A DNA stretch of 17,473 nucleotides from DBFJGL01 sp048394785. Its GTDB lineage: Bacteria > Bacillota > Clostridia > Christensenellales > CAG-917. Every line of letters starts with the position of its first letter. Positions within the stretch are counted from its first letter, which is position 1. The notes below the pieces were generated by a model. That model saw only the letters and a list, made by a program, of their open reading frames with translations, was not told the DNA's origin and made no database searches. The position numbers and the translations under genes were made by a program. The DNA lies in contig DBFJGL010000053.1 in assembly GCA_048394785.1 (NCBI GenBank), forward strand, positions 1 through 17,473, read 5' to 3'. This document shows, in pieces, positions 7,646-14,248 of this stretch.

Positions 7646-8334
7646 CTGCCGTTTCCGAGCTTTCGGACAAACGCTTTTACGCTGTATTCCGCAAGCTCTA
7701 TTTCTCCCGCGCAAGATATTTCTTCCAACGTGTGAGCGTCGCTGTCCGTTATCAACAGATAACTCTCCTGAAGTTCCTCGCGCAGCCGCTCCCGCACCGA
7801 CGGCGAAACCTCGACGCACTTATATCCTCCCGATATGCCGCCCAAAATCTGCAGCATACCGTTCATATCTCTGTCCACGTGAGCGGGCACAGCCGCTCCG
7901 CCGAACCCGAGGCACTTCTCGTATACGTCTTCCGATGAAATCGCGGCGCTTGCAAGAAGCATTCTGTCCATCTCGCCCACGACTTCGTCGTCTTCGTCGA
8001 CTATCTGCTGTTCTCCGAATATATCCTTTCTGTTGGCTATATACGGAAACTCTATGCTGTCATAAAACGCTTTGAGGCTGCCAAAGTCCTCGAACAGACA
8101 CAGTACGTGCACGTCCTCGGACGTTTGAAGTTCCATTGCGGGAACAACCTCTATGCCGTACTCTTTTCCCGCGGCGATCGCAACCTGCACGTTTTCTATT
8201 GCGTTGTGGTCGGCAACCGCGACAAAGTCAAGCCCGAGCAATTTAGCCGTACCGACAATGTTTACGGGCGTCATTTCTCTGTCGGCACACGGCGACAGCA
8301 CGGAATGAACGTGCAAATCGTAGCGGTATTTCAT
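7642..8334 (-). CDS. PHP-domain metal-dependent phosphoesterase
   Basis: 230-residue PHP-fold protein, expected to be a metal-dependent phosphoesterase. Likely metal ligands are visible: DLHVHSVLSPC (H8, H10), ADHNAI (D42, H43), E68, HVLCLF (H76), AHVDR (H152) and TDSDAH (D199, H201). No polymerase or second catalytic domain is attached, and the length suits stand-alone PHP proteins related to YciV/TrpH. The start overlaps the DRTGG gene stop (ATGA at 8331-8334) and the stop overlaps the next ATPase start, so it is tightly coupled in the hyd operon. The substrate is unknown. Given two neighbouring ATPases, a phosphorylated small molecule or protein in the same control circuit is plausible, but that is inference. 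Confidence 0.88.
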   Translation of the reverse strand: MKYRYDLHVHSVLSPCADREMTPVNIVGTAKLLGLDFVAVADHNAIENVQVAIAAGKEYGIEVVPAMELQTSEDVHVLCLFEDFGSLKAFYDSIEFPYIANRKDIFGEQQIVDEDDEVVGEMDRMLLASAAISSEDVYEKCLGFGGAAVPAHVDRDMNGMLQILGGISGGYKCVEVSPSVRERLREELQESYLLITDSDAHTLEEISCAGEIELAEYSVKAFVRKLGNGR

Positions 8335-8657
8335 TCTATCACGCCTGCCGCAATCACCGCGCGATATACGTCAAGTTCGGTGCTTATTATATTCACGGAC
8401 TGCATAATTGCCTTGTCGCGCAGATTGTCGTCGGGCTCTACGCCCTCGCACAGCACTACGCATCCTACGTCCGCAAGAGTCGCCACGGCGCACACGTTGA
8501 CGTTGTTCATCACTGTGAACCAAGCGCATTGCGACGGAGCCTTGCCTATCGCGTTGCTGAGAAAATCGCCCGCATAGCCGCAAGTAATATCCCTTTCGCA
8601 ATCGCCTTCGACAACGAGTTTTGCATCCAGCCTTTCCATAAGCTCGTTAAGCTTCAT
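8331..8657 (-). CDS. DRTGG-domain protein 2
   Basis: 108-residue single-domain protein of the DRTGG type, a regulatory domain also found in phosphotransacetylase N-termini and CBS-containing proteins. ATG at 8657 is chosen because GGGGGAAGG lies just upstream, and it overlaps the end of the HydS-like gene by 11 nt. It looks paralogous to the other DRTGG gene at 10388-10726: both begin MK[LI]xE[LI], then have AGDFLSNAI versus ASDMMSDVL and GVEPDDN versus GKQPDDA. No catalytic motif or membrane segment is visible. I infer a ligand-binding or partner-binding regulatory role. Four cysteines (near C41, C59, C71, C81) are of uncertain meaning. Confidence 0.78.
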   Translation of the reverse strand: MKLNELMERLDAKLVVEGDCERDITCGYAGDFLSNAIGKAPSQCAWFTVMNNVNVCAVATLADVGCVVLCEGVEPDDNLRDKAIMQSVNIISTELDVYRAVIAAGVIE

Positions 8658-9936
8658 TGCCTTCCCCCTGCTCCTTTCTCGGACATACGGAGTTTCTGTC
8701 AATGACTCCGTTGACTATATCCTCCGCAAACGCGCGGCAGCTCGGAGCTCCGCACAGACCGCAGTCGGCGTGAGGAAGCGACTCGAATATAGTATCTATC
8801 TCAATCAGCTTTGACATTGCGGACAGTCTGTCCTCGTCAAGCTTGAACACCTCTTTGACCTCGGGCGTCTGCTCCCACATAAAGTAGTCGAGCGACCTGC
8901 CGGTGTCGGCAAGGCTGTTGCGCTTTTCGGGCAAGCGGCGCATAAGCTGATGCAGGCGCGAGCGTGCCACAAATGGGTTTTCCACGTTCATAACGCCGCC
9001 CACGCAACCGCTCGTACACGCGTTGAGCTCAATAAAATCTATATCCTGCAAACCGCCGTCTTCCAACGCCTCCAATATTTTGATGACGTTCTCGATGCCG
9101 TCGGCGGCAATGGTTTTCTCGTGATAGATTGAATTTGCCTCGCCTCTGCTTATGCCCCAATTCAGCCCAATCGAGCCCATTTTGGTGAGAGGCTTTATCT
9201 CCTGCAAATCCTTCATCGCGCCCACAAGGCGCATATATACGTCGGCTGTCGACAACACTCTGTCTACGTGCGCCGTCCCTACGCCTATGCCCGACTTCAA
9301 AGCAAAGACTTTTGCCGGACACGGAGAGATGAAAAACACTCCTATATCCTTTTCGGGAATGCCCTTGGCAACAGCCTTTTCCCTGGCGCGTTTTGCGGCG
9401 ATGTCCACCGGCGCAAGCACCCCGAGCAAATGGTCTTTGAGGTTGTGGAAACGCATAAGTATAAGTTCCAGAACCGCAGGGCAAGCCGTTGAAATTACGG
9501 GTTTCGGATACGTGCCCTTGTTAAGCAGTATGCGCGTGACCTGAGTGCAATATTCCGCCGCTCTGCCCACCTCGTACACGTCGTCGAAGCCTATCGCTAT
9601 CAGACCGTTCAGCACGGTGTCTATGTCGGTGAGATTGTTGAACTGCCCGTACAGCGACGGCGCAGGCAACGCGATTTTATATTTGAAATCGTTCAGGGTG
9701 TCAAAAGAGTCGTGCGACGGCAGTTTTGCGTGCTGCGTGCAAAGACGCACGCATTCGCCGCAGCCGATACAGCGGCTGTAATCGACGCTTGCCTTGCCTC
9801 CTCTGACGCGTATCGCCTCCGTAGGACATCGCTTCATACAGTTGACGCAGCCGATACACTTTTCCGTGTCCAACAGCACCGTATGCAACGCCTTTGAGTT
9901 GAATACGCCCTTAATTTCCATTTTCTTTGCCGACAT
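8647..9936 (-). CDS. HydS-like putative sensory [FeFe] hydrogenase
   Basis: 429-residue iron hydrogenase homologue. It has two N-terminal 4Fe-4S clusters (C27/30/33/37 and C56/59/62/66), an H-cluster domain, and a C-terminal Fe-S motif CGLCGAPSC plus a later Cys (C392, C395, C400, C418). H-cluster motifs are modified: L1 STACPAV (C152), L2 SPCPAKVFA (C206, K209) and L3 ELNACTSGCVGG (C307, C311). All four H-cluster cysteines are kept. The proton-relay Cys of TSCCP is Ala151, and the Glu after L2 is Ala212. These changes match sensory group hydrogenases such as Thermotoga HydS. Unlike that protein, no PAS domain is seen. AAGGGGAAAT precedes the ATG. The role inferred is H2 or redox sensing that feeds the adjacent ATPases; significant H2 turnover is unlikely but not excluded. 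Confidence 0.87.
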   Translation of the reverse strand: MSAKKMEIKGVFNSKALHTVLLDTEKCIGCVNCMKRCPTEAIRVRGGKASVDYSRCIGCGECVRLCTQHAKLPSHDSFDTLNDFKYKIALPAPSLYGQFNNLTDIDTVLNGLIAIGFDDVYEVGRAAEYCTQVTRILLNKGTYPKPVISTACPAVLELILMRFHNLKDHLLGVLAPVDIAAKRAREKAVAKGIPEKDIGVFFISPCPAKVFALKSGIGVGTAHVDRVLSTADVYMRLVGAMKDLQEIKPLTKMGSIGLNWGISRGEANSIYHEKTIAADGIENVIKILEALEDGGLQDIDFIELNACTSGCVGGVMNVENPFVARSRLHQLMRRLPEKRNSLADTGRSLDYFMWEQTPEVKEVFKLDEDRLSAMSKLIEIDTIFESLPHADCGLCGAPSCRAFAEDIVNGVIDRNSVCPRKEQGEGNEA

Positions 9937-9957
9937 ATTTCCCCTTATCTGTTACGG

Positions 9958-10386
9958 TCAATGAAAGTAGATTGTCATCTTTACGGTGGTACCTTTGCCC
10001 ACCTCGCTTTCTATTTCGAACTCGTCGGTATACTTCTTCATATTAGGAAGTCCCATACCCGCGCCGAACCCCAGCGACCTGACTGCGTCGGGTGCGGTGG
10101 AGAACCCCGGCTTCATTGCAAGTTCCACATTTTCGATGCCCTTGCCCGTGTCCGAAAGCACAATTTCTATTCTGTCGAGATAAATGTTCGCAACGGCTTT
10201 GCCTCCGCCTGCGTGTATGACCATATTTATCTCGCCTTCATACATCGATATAGCGACTCTGCGTATATCCGCAGGCGCAATTCCGAGTTTTCTGAGCGTC
10301 GCCTTTACTTCCTCCGAAGCAGAGCCTGCGGACGCGAAGTTGTTGCCCAGCACCTCGTATTCCTGACGAATGCAGTTATCGCCCAT
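9958..10386 (-). CDS. RsbW-like GHKL ATPase (anti-sigma-type serine kinase fold)
   Basis: 142-residue cytoplasmic ATP-binding protein with a complete HATPase_c core. It has an N-box-like AISMYEGEINMVIHAGGG (45-62), G1 DTGKGI (79-84), G2 GAGMGLPNMKKY (108-119) and GKGTTV (130-135). Size and layout resemble anti-sigma factors of the RsbW/SpoIIAB class rather than two-component kinases, and no phosphoacceptor His domain is present. It starts 1 bp after the DRTGG gene stop and ends 21 bp before the HydS-like gene, so it is likely a direct partner of one or both. No sigma factor or anti-anti-sigma gene is in this window, so the target is unknown. Confidence 0.85.
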   Translation of the reverse strand: MGDNCIRQEYEVLGNNFASAGSASEEVKATLRKLGIAPADIRRVAISMYEGEINMVIHAGGGKAVANIYLDRIEIVLSDTGKGIENVELAMKPGFSTAPDAVRSLGFGAGMGLPNMKKYTDEFEIESEVGKGTTVKMTIYFH

Positions 10387-10387
10387 A

Positions 10388-10726
10388 CTATGCCTTTAAC
10401 CCTGCTTTATAAAGAATGCCCGAACTTTCAAACATTCTTTTCTCGGTAAGGATAAAAACTATTCCCTTTTTTTCGGCAAGTTCAATCATTGCGTCATCGG
10501 GTTGCTTTCCGCGCACGAGCAGAATACACAGCATATCCATCATTTCCGCCGTGCGTACCACCTGCGGGTTGGCAAGACCGGTGATAAGCAGTCCCTGTTC
10601 GTGAACATATGCGAGGACGTCGCTCATCATATCGGACGCAAAAGCGGAAAACACTTCTTCGTCGGCGCGGTCCGCGGCGCAGACAATCTTACCTTCAACC
10701 AATTCGGCAATTTCGCGTATTTTCAT
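10388..10726 (-). CDS. DRTGG-domain protein 1
   Basis: 112-residue single-domain protein of the DRTGG type, lying 28 bp after hydC and 1 bp before the RsbW-like ATPase. The sequence is a compact alpha/beta protein with no membrane segment or catalytic motif. Conserved positions shared with the second DRTGG protein are at the N-terminus (MKIREIAELVEGKIV), ASDMMSDVL and GKQPDDAM. The ribosome site is weak (AAAG). Function is unknown; DRTGG domains are regarded as regulatory. Its placement beside an ATPase, mirrored by the second DRTGG gene, suggests a partner or substrate in a control pathway. Confidence 0.78.
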   Translation of the reverse strand: MKIREIAELVEGKIVCAADRADEEVFSAFASDMMSDVLAYVHEQGLLITGLANPQVVRTAEMMDMLCILLVRGKQPDDAMIELAEKKGIVFILTEKRMFESSGILYKAGLKA

Positions 10727-10754
10727 AATTTTCTTTACTGACGCTCTTAACCGC

Positions 10755-11255
10755 TCAGTTGCGGTATTTGTCTACAATCCAGCCTACGTCCGCCGTGGAA
10801 ACCTTGCCGTAAACGTCTTCGTTGACCGTCATAACGGGAGCAAGACCGCAGCAGCCTATGCACCTTGTGGACGACAGCGAAAAACGCCCGTCGGAAGAAG
10901 TCATACCGTCGGACAGACCGAGTTCCGTTTCAAGCTTTGCGAACACGTCGCCCGAGCCTTTGACGTAGCACGCCGTACCCATGCAAACGGCAAACGAATA
11001 CGCTCCTTTGGGGTTCAGCGCAAACTGTGAATAGAACGTGGCGACTCCGAAAATTTCTTCAAGAGAAACATTGAGCTCCTCCGCCACAATTTTCTGAACT
11101 TCGATGGGCAGATACCCGTATATTTCCTGAGCCGTTTGAAGCGCGGGCATTACGTTGCCCTCCTGCGACGCAAGCTTTTTCAGCTCCGCTCTCAGCTTTG
11201 CTTCCTGCTCCGCCGTACCGTTAAAGGCAACGGTAGTCAATTTGATTTTTGACAT
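10755..11255 (-). CDS. hydC: NuoE-like 2Fe-2S subunit of [FeFe] hydrogenase
   Basis: 166-residue thioredoxin-fold ferredoxin subunit (HydC/HndA/NuoE family). The N-terminal helical region contains ALQTAQEIYGYLP (38-50) and GVATFYSQF (70-78). The 2Fe-2S ligands are C91 and C96 (CMGTAC) and C132 and C136 (CIGCC). It would pass electrons between the NAD(H)-binding HydB and the rest of the complex. An AGGAGG site (11261-11266) sits 5 bp before the ATG, and it is the first gene of the operon behind a strong promoter. It is separated from hydB and hydA by about 3.7 kb of accessory and HndB-like genes. Confidence 0.95.
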   Translation of the reverse strand: MSKIKLTTVAFNGTAEQEAKLRAELKKLASQEGNVMPALQTAQEIYGYLPIEVQKIVAEELNVSLEEIFGVATFYSQFALNPKGAYSFAVCMGTACYVKGSGDVFAKLETELGLSDGMTSSDGRFSLSSTRCIGCCGLAPVMTVNEDVYGKVSTADVGWIVDKYRN

Positions 11256-11285
11256 AATCTCCTCCTGAACAACTTGACTTAGTTA

Positions 11286-11314
11286 ATCATATCACACAAA
11301 TTGTCTATAAACAA
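11286..11314 (-). promoter_or_regulatory. Sigma-A promoter of the hydrogenase operon (extended -10)
   Basis: Reading the minus strand: TTGTTT (11314-11309), 17-bp spacer, TATGAT (11291-11286), with TG one base upstream of the -10 (TGATATGAT, extended -10). It is about 20 bp upstream of the AGGAGG of hydC, so the leader is short. Spacing and the extended -10 make this the best promoter for the ten-gene operon. Confidence 0.72.
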
Positions 11315-11321
11315 TACAATT
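11299..11321. promoter_or_regulatory. Inverted repeat over the hyd -35 box, candidate operator
   Basis: AATTGT (11299-11304) and ACAATT (11316-11321) form an inverted repeat, and a nested ATTGT-N6-ACAAT spans 11300-11315; ACAAT is also tandemly repeated at 11311-11320. The repeat covers the -35 box, where a repressor could block RNA polymerase. The TTGT/ACAA ends recall Rex half-sites, but the spacing is 6 bp instead of about 10, so I do not call it a Rex site. Confidence 0.4.
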
Positions 11322-11410
11322 CGACATTTTTTTATCGATATTATGCATATACGCTCAATAAAAACATTTTTTACGACGCTTACGGACAGCGCATATTTTA
11401 CCCGAGAAAC

Positions 11411-11439
11411 AATGAAACGCCCGAGGCGGACGTTTCATT
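11411..11439 (-). terminator. Hairpin terminator downstream of the spoIIIA operon
   Basis: On the minus strand AATGAAACG pairs with CGTTTCATT, and the inner T-CCG pairs with CGG-G, giving about 13 bp with a 3-nt loop. TTGTTTCTC follows. It lies about 67 bp beyond the spoIIIAH stop and upstream of the hyd promoter, so it would insulate the hydrogenase operon from sporulation transcription. The T-tract is imperfect. Confidence 0.7.
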
Positions 11440-11482
11440 ATTCGGCAATTATAAAATTGTCCTATGTTAATCGCATCTTACG

Positions 11483-11499
11483 ATTGCGCTCCGCAATCT
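11483..11499 (-). terminator. Short hairpin directly after spoIIIAH
   Basis: GATTGCG (11483-11489) and CGCAATC (11493-11499) form a perfect 7-bp stem with a 3-nt loop, 6 bp after the spoIIIAH stop. It has no T-run, so it may be an RNA 3'-end stabiliser or an accessory hairpin ahead of the stronger one. Confidence 0.4.
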
Positions 11500-11505
11500 G
11501 CCTGC

Positions 11506-12003
11506 TCAATTATAAGGAATGACTTTCACGTCGCTCGGCACGTACTCGGAGTTTGATACTACGACCGTCTTTATTGCGTTTGCCATATCTCCCGTCATAT
11601 CCGCGCATACTACCACTACGTTCACGCCGTTGTCGTTAATGGTGACGATTGCGTCCTCGTATCCCTTTGCTTTGACCAAAGTTTCGAGGTTGTTTTCCAT
11701 TTCCATACGCTCGACAAGCTCCATTTTCTTGGTTTCCGCTTCCTTCTTTGCCGTCTCGCTGGACTGCTCGGAATTCAAAATCGCGTCAAGACACAGAAAT
11801 TCGGACTCCCTCATTGCATTTCTGTCGCTTCTCGCGGACGCGAAAAAGGTGGAAATGACGTTTGTGCCGTCGCCGATGCCCGTAGTCTGGTCGTTCGAGT
11901 TGAGTCTGTCGTTAAGCACAAAGTTCAACACGCCCGTAGCCACAAGCAGTACGACCATAACGGACAGGACTGCTATTTTTTTTGTTCTCGCTTTTATTTT
12001 CAT
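11506..12003 (-). CDS. spoIIIAH: Stage III sporulation protein AH
   Basis: 165-residue bitopic membrane protein. A transmembrane helix spans about residues 9-31, followed by an extracytoplasmic domain with a charged helix (about 82-112) and a YscJ/FliF-like ring-building domain from about 105 (KAKGYEDAIVTINDNGVNVVVV). It ends in the characteristic VKVIPYN. In spore-formers SpoIIIAH in the mother-cell membrane binds SpoIIQ of the forespore to build the channel linking the two cells. It is shorter than the B. subtilis protein (about 218) but complete. It is the last gene of the operon, 17 bp after spoIIIAG, and hairpins follow the stop. Confidence 0.93.
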   Translation of the reverse strand: MKIKARTKKIAVLSVMVVLLVATGVLNFVLNDRLNSNDQTTGIGDGTNVISTFFASARSDRNAMRESEFLCLDAILNSEQSSETAKKEAETKKMELVERMEMENNLETLVKAKGYEDAIVTINDNGVNVVVVCADMTGDMANAIKTVVVSNSEYVPSDVKVIPYN

Positions 12004-12020
12004 ATATTCCTCCTGACAGG

Positions 12021-12437
12021 TTATTTCATTCTGTATATTTCCACCGCGCTCTTATCTATATCGAGCACCGTAGTGGTTGCGCTCAACAATCTCAGCATCA
12101 CCGTAATATCGTCCGCACCCTCCGCAAGCACAAGCACTCCCACGATTTCGTCGCCGCGGCGGGTAATCATTGTCTGCACTCTGCCCGCGCCTTCTATCGA
12201 CGCGAGTATTGCCGCAAGTCTGTTCTCCTCCTCGTCCATCGACTCCGACGCCGCAGGAGTGCCGTCCCCGTCATCCTTCCTGCTTGTCATTACGGTAGAA
12301 TATATGAGCAGTGATACCGCAATTATGAATACCGCCGCGATGATTTGTATATTTTTTATTTTTTTCAATTTCTTTACGATTTTGTTATCCGCAATCTTCT
12401 GCACAACGCCCTCTTTTCTGTTATCTATAACTTCCAT
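12021..12437 (-). CDS. spoIIIAG: Stage III sporulation protein AG (short form)
   Basis: 138-residue membrane-anchored ring component of the SpoIIIA-SpoIIQ channel. A basic N-terminus is followed by a transmembrane helix (about 31-48), an acidic linker (53-72) and a ring-building motif domain: ENRLAAILASIEGAGRVQTMI (71-91) and GVLVLAEGADDITVMLRLLSA (100-120), ending VEIYRMK. B. subtilis SpoIIIAG is about 229 residues because a beta-triangle insertion interrupts this fold; here only about 8 residues separate the two halves, so that insertion is absent. The start overlaps spoIIIAF by 17 nt, with GGGAGG just upstream inside spoIIIAF. Confidence 0.92.
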   Translation of the reverse strand: MEVIDNRKEGVVQKIADNKIVKKLKKIKNIQIIAAVFIIAVSLLIYSTVMTSRKDDGDGTPAASESMDEEENRLAAILASIEGAGRVQTMITRRGDEIVGVLVLAEGADDITVMLRLLSATTTVLDIDKSAVEIYRMK

Positions 12438-12948
12438 ACTCGCCTCCCGTTTCGCGCCCCTGCGGCGCGCAGCGCATATCTTTATTACCTTTATCTGCGG
12501 TGTAGCGCACGAATACCTTGTCGGGGCTTATTCCGAATTTTTCCTCAACGCTCTCTCTCAGCCCGTCCGCCTCCTCCCCGTCGCTCTCGCCGTAAAGCGT
12601 AACGGTGACCGACTCAACGGCATTCAGACTCCCGTCTTTCAGCTTTACGCTCACCCTGCACTCCCAGCCGCTCAGGTTGAGATAATCTTCTATGTCGGCA
12701 GACAGCTGTTTTTCTCGGGTATCGTAAACGTCCTCTGCAAAAGCGTCGTCCACGCCGTACTCGTAATCGCCGAAATCGAAATCGAATTCCTTATTCAGCA
12801 GTTTGGGGAGCGGCGCGGCAATGACGAATATCACAAGCAGCGAAAACGCGCCTTTGACGTATTTTGCGGTCTGCCCCTCGGGCATCACTATCTCGGTGAG
12901 TATGCCGAGGCATATGACGCCCATAATCGACATTATCCACTCGTTCAT
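12421..12948 (-). CDS. spoIIIAF: Stage III sporulation protein AF
   Basis: 175-residue membrane protein with two N-terminal transmembrane helices (about 5-21 and 33-47) and a soluble C-terminal domain of about 115 residues containing WECRVSVKLKDGSLNAVESVTVTLYG (95-120) and a segment like KFGISPDKVFVRYT (137-150), the ring-type alpha/beta module of this family. It acts in the mother-cell envelope complex made during engulfment. A very good site (GGGGAGGAAA) precedes the ATG. It follows spoIIIAE by 31 bp and overlaps spoIIIAG by 17 nt. The C-terminal tail beyond residue 152 is Gly/Arg-rich and less conserved. Confidence 0.92.
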   Translation of the reverse strand: MNEWIMSIMGVICLGILTEIVMPEGQTAKYVKGAFSLLVIFVIAAPLPKLLNKEFDFDFGDYEYGVDDAFAEDVYDTREKQLSADIEDYLNLSGWECRVSVKLKDGSLNAVESVTVTLYGESDGEEADGLRESVEEKFGISPDKVFVRYTADKGNKDMRCAPQGRETGGEYGSYR

Positions 12949-12979
12949 AATATATTTCCTCCCCTCCTCGCCTATACCT

Positions 12980-14248
12980 TCATATGCCCATATTGCAGCT
13001 GCCGATAATAAGCATAATTATAATAAAGAACATAAATCCCGCGCCGGCAAGCGCGGTGGTGAGCAGCGACATACTGTCCGCAAGCGAACTCATCATACCC
13101 GACACTCTCGCGTCGCCTACGGGTTCGGCAACCGCCGACGTCAGCCTGAGCCCGAGCATAAACACGACGAGTTTAAGCAAAGGAAACAGCATAACAGAGA
13201 GTATCACCGTAACACCCGTCAGTCCGAACGCGTTTTTTACGAGCACGAGGGACGCGCTCAGCAAATCGAACCCGTCCGACAAATATCCGCCGAGCACGGG
13301 AACGTAGCTCGACAGCGCGAATTTTGCTGCGTTGAAGCCGAATTTGTCCACCACTCCTCCCGTAATCCCCTGCACGGTAAGGAAAGTCGCAAAAAGTCCG
13401 AAAACAATGCCGATAAGCCAGGACGCGCCCGATTTTATGAGTTTTGTCATCTTTTGAAGTTTGACGGTCTTGGACATATTGCCCACGACCGAAAATACAA
13501 TCGTGGCTATGAACGCCGGCAGAATTACGCTTATAATCAGCTGTATGGAAAACCCCGACATCACCCCCATCATCGGCTGATAAAGCGCGACGGAAGACGC
13601 GCCGCCCACAAGCGACAGCAACGTAAGCAGGACGGGAAACACGATTTCGGCAAACCGCGCCATATTTTCCACCGTCGACGTCACCGTGTTTATGACAGAC
13701 ACGACGCCCGTCATCAAGATGACGACCACCGCCGCATAGCACACTATGTGCACGACTTCCGTAGTCGAAGTATTCAGAAAATCTCCCGTCATTCCGCTCA
13801 ACGTATTTTTGAGCATACAAATGACGATTATGGATAAAAACGCAGGTATGAAGCCCGCAAAATAATTTGCCGCAGACGCCGCTCCGAGTTCGAGAAATAC
13901 GGTTACAAAATCCTTTTGTTCGCCGTCGGCAATGCTTTTCAATGCCTTTTTTATACTCTCGACCGATATTGCCGCCTGCTGTTCCTTGCTCAGCGATTTT
14001 ATGAAATCCTCGAACGCTTTTGTATCTATCTTATCTATCGCCTCGTCCACCGCGGCGTTGAGTTTATCCTCGATTTCTTTATCCGACTCCCCTTTCGCCG
14101 CCGCGCTTTCGGGCAAGAGTGCAAAGACAAAAGCAATGACTGCCGCCGCGCATATTATCAAAATCAGCGCAATCCTTCCGCGCCGTTTTTTGTCCGCCTT
14201 TTTTCTGACGTTTGCGGCGGCGACGTCCAAAAACATTGCGCCGCTCAC
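12980..14248 (-). CDS. spoIIIAE: Stage III sporulation protein AE
   Basis: 422-residue polytopic membrane protein from a GTG start whose GTGA overlaps the spoIIIAD stop by 4 nt; an ATG at 14236 (418 residues) is the alternative, and neither has a clear ribosome site. A hydrophobic N-terminal signal-like helix (about 24-46) is followed by an extracytoplasmic helical region with repeated Asp/Lys, then six or more transmembrane segments from about 130 to the end. The closing segment is GAGFMFFIIIMLIIGSCNMGI. SpoIIIAE is the largest SpoIIIA membrane subunit and is thought to form the export channel with the other SpoIIIA proteins. Confidence 0.94.
   Translation of the reverse strand: MSGAMFLDVAAANVRKKADKKRRGRIALILIICAAAVIAFVFALLPESAAAKGESDKEIEDKLNAAVDEAIDKIDTKAFEDFIKSLSKEQQAAISVESIKKALKSIADGEQKDFVTVFLELGAASAANYFAGFIPAFLSIIVICMLKNTLSGMTGDFLNTSTTEVVHIVCYAAVVVILMTGVVSVINTVTSTVENMARFAEIVFPVLLTLLSLVGGASSVALYQPMMGVMSGFSIQLIISVILPAFIATIVFSVVGNMSKTVKLQKMTKLIKSGASWLIGIVFGLFATFLTVQGITGGVVDKFGFNAAKFALSSYVPVLGGYLSDGFDLLSASLVLVKNAFGLTGVTVILSVMLFPLLKLVVFMLGLRLTSAVAEPVGDARVSGMMSSLADSMSLLTTALAGAGFMFFIIIMLIIGSCNMGI

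Noticed and set aside
11286..11321. Rex operator at the hyd promoter
   Set aside because: The TTGT and ACAA half-sites are present but separated by 6 bp, not the roughly 10 bp of known Rex sites, and the inner TTAA bases are missing.
12803..13837. 344-codon plus-strand open frame opposite spoIIIAE/AF
   Set aside because: It is His/Arg-rich low-complexity translation opposite clear membrane-protein genes; a shadow.
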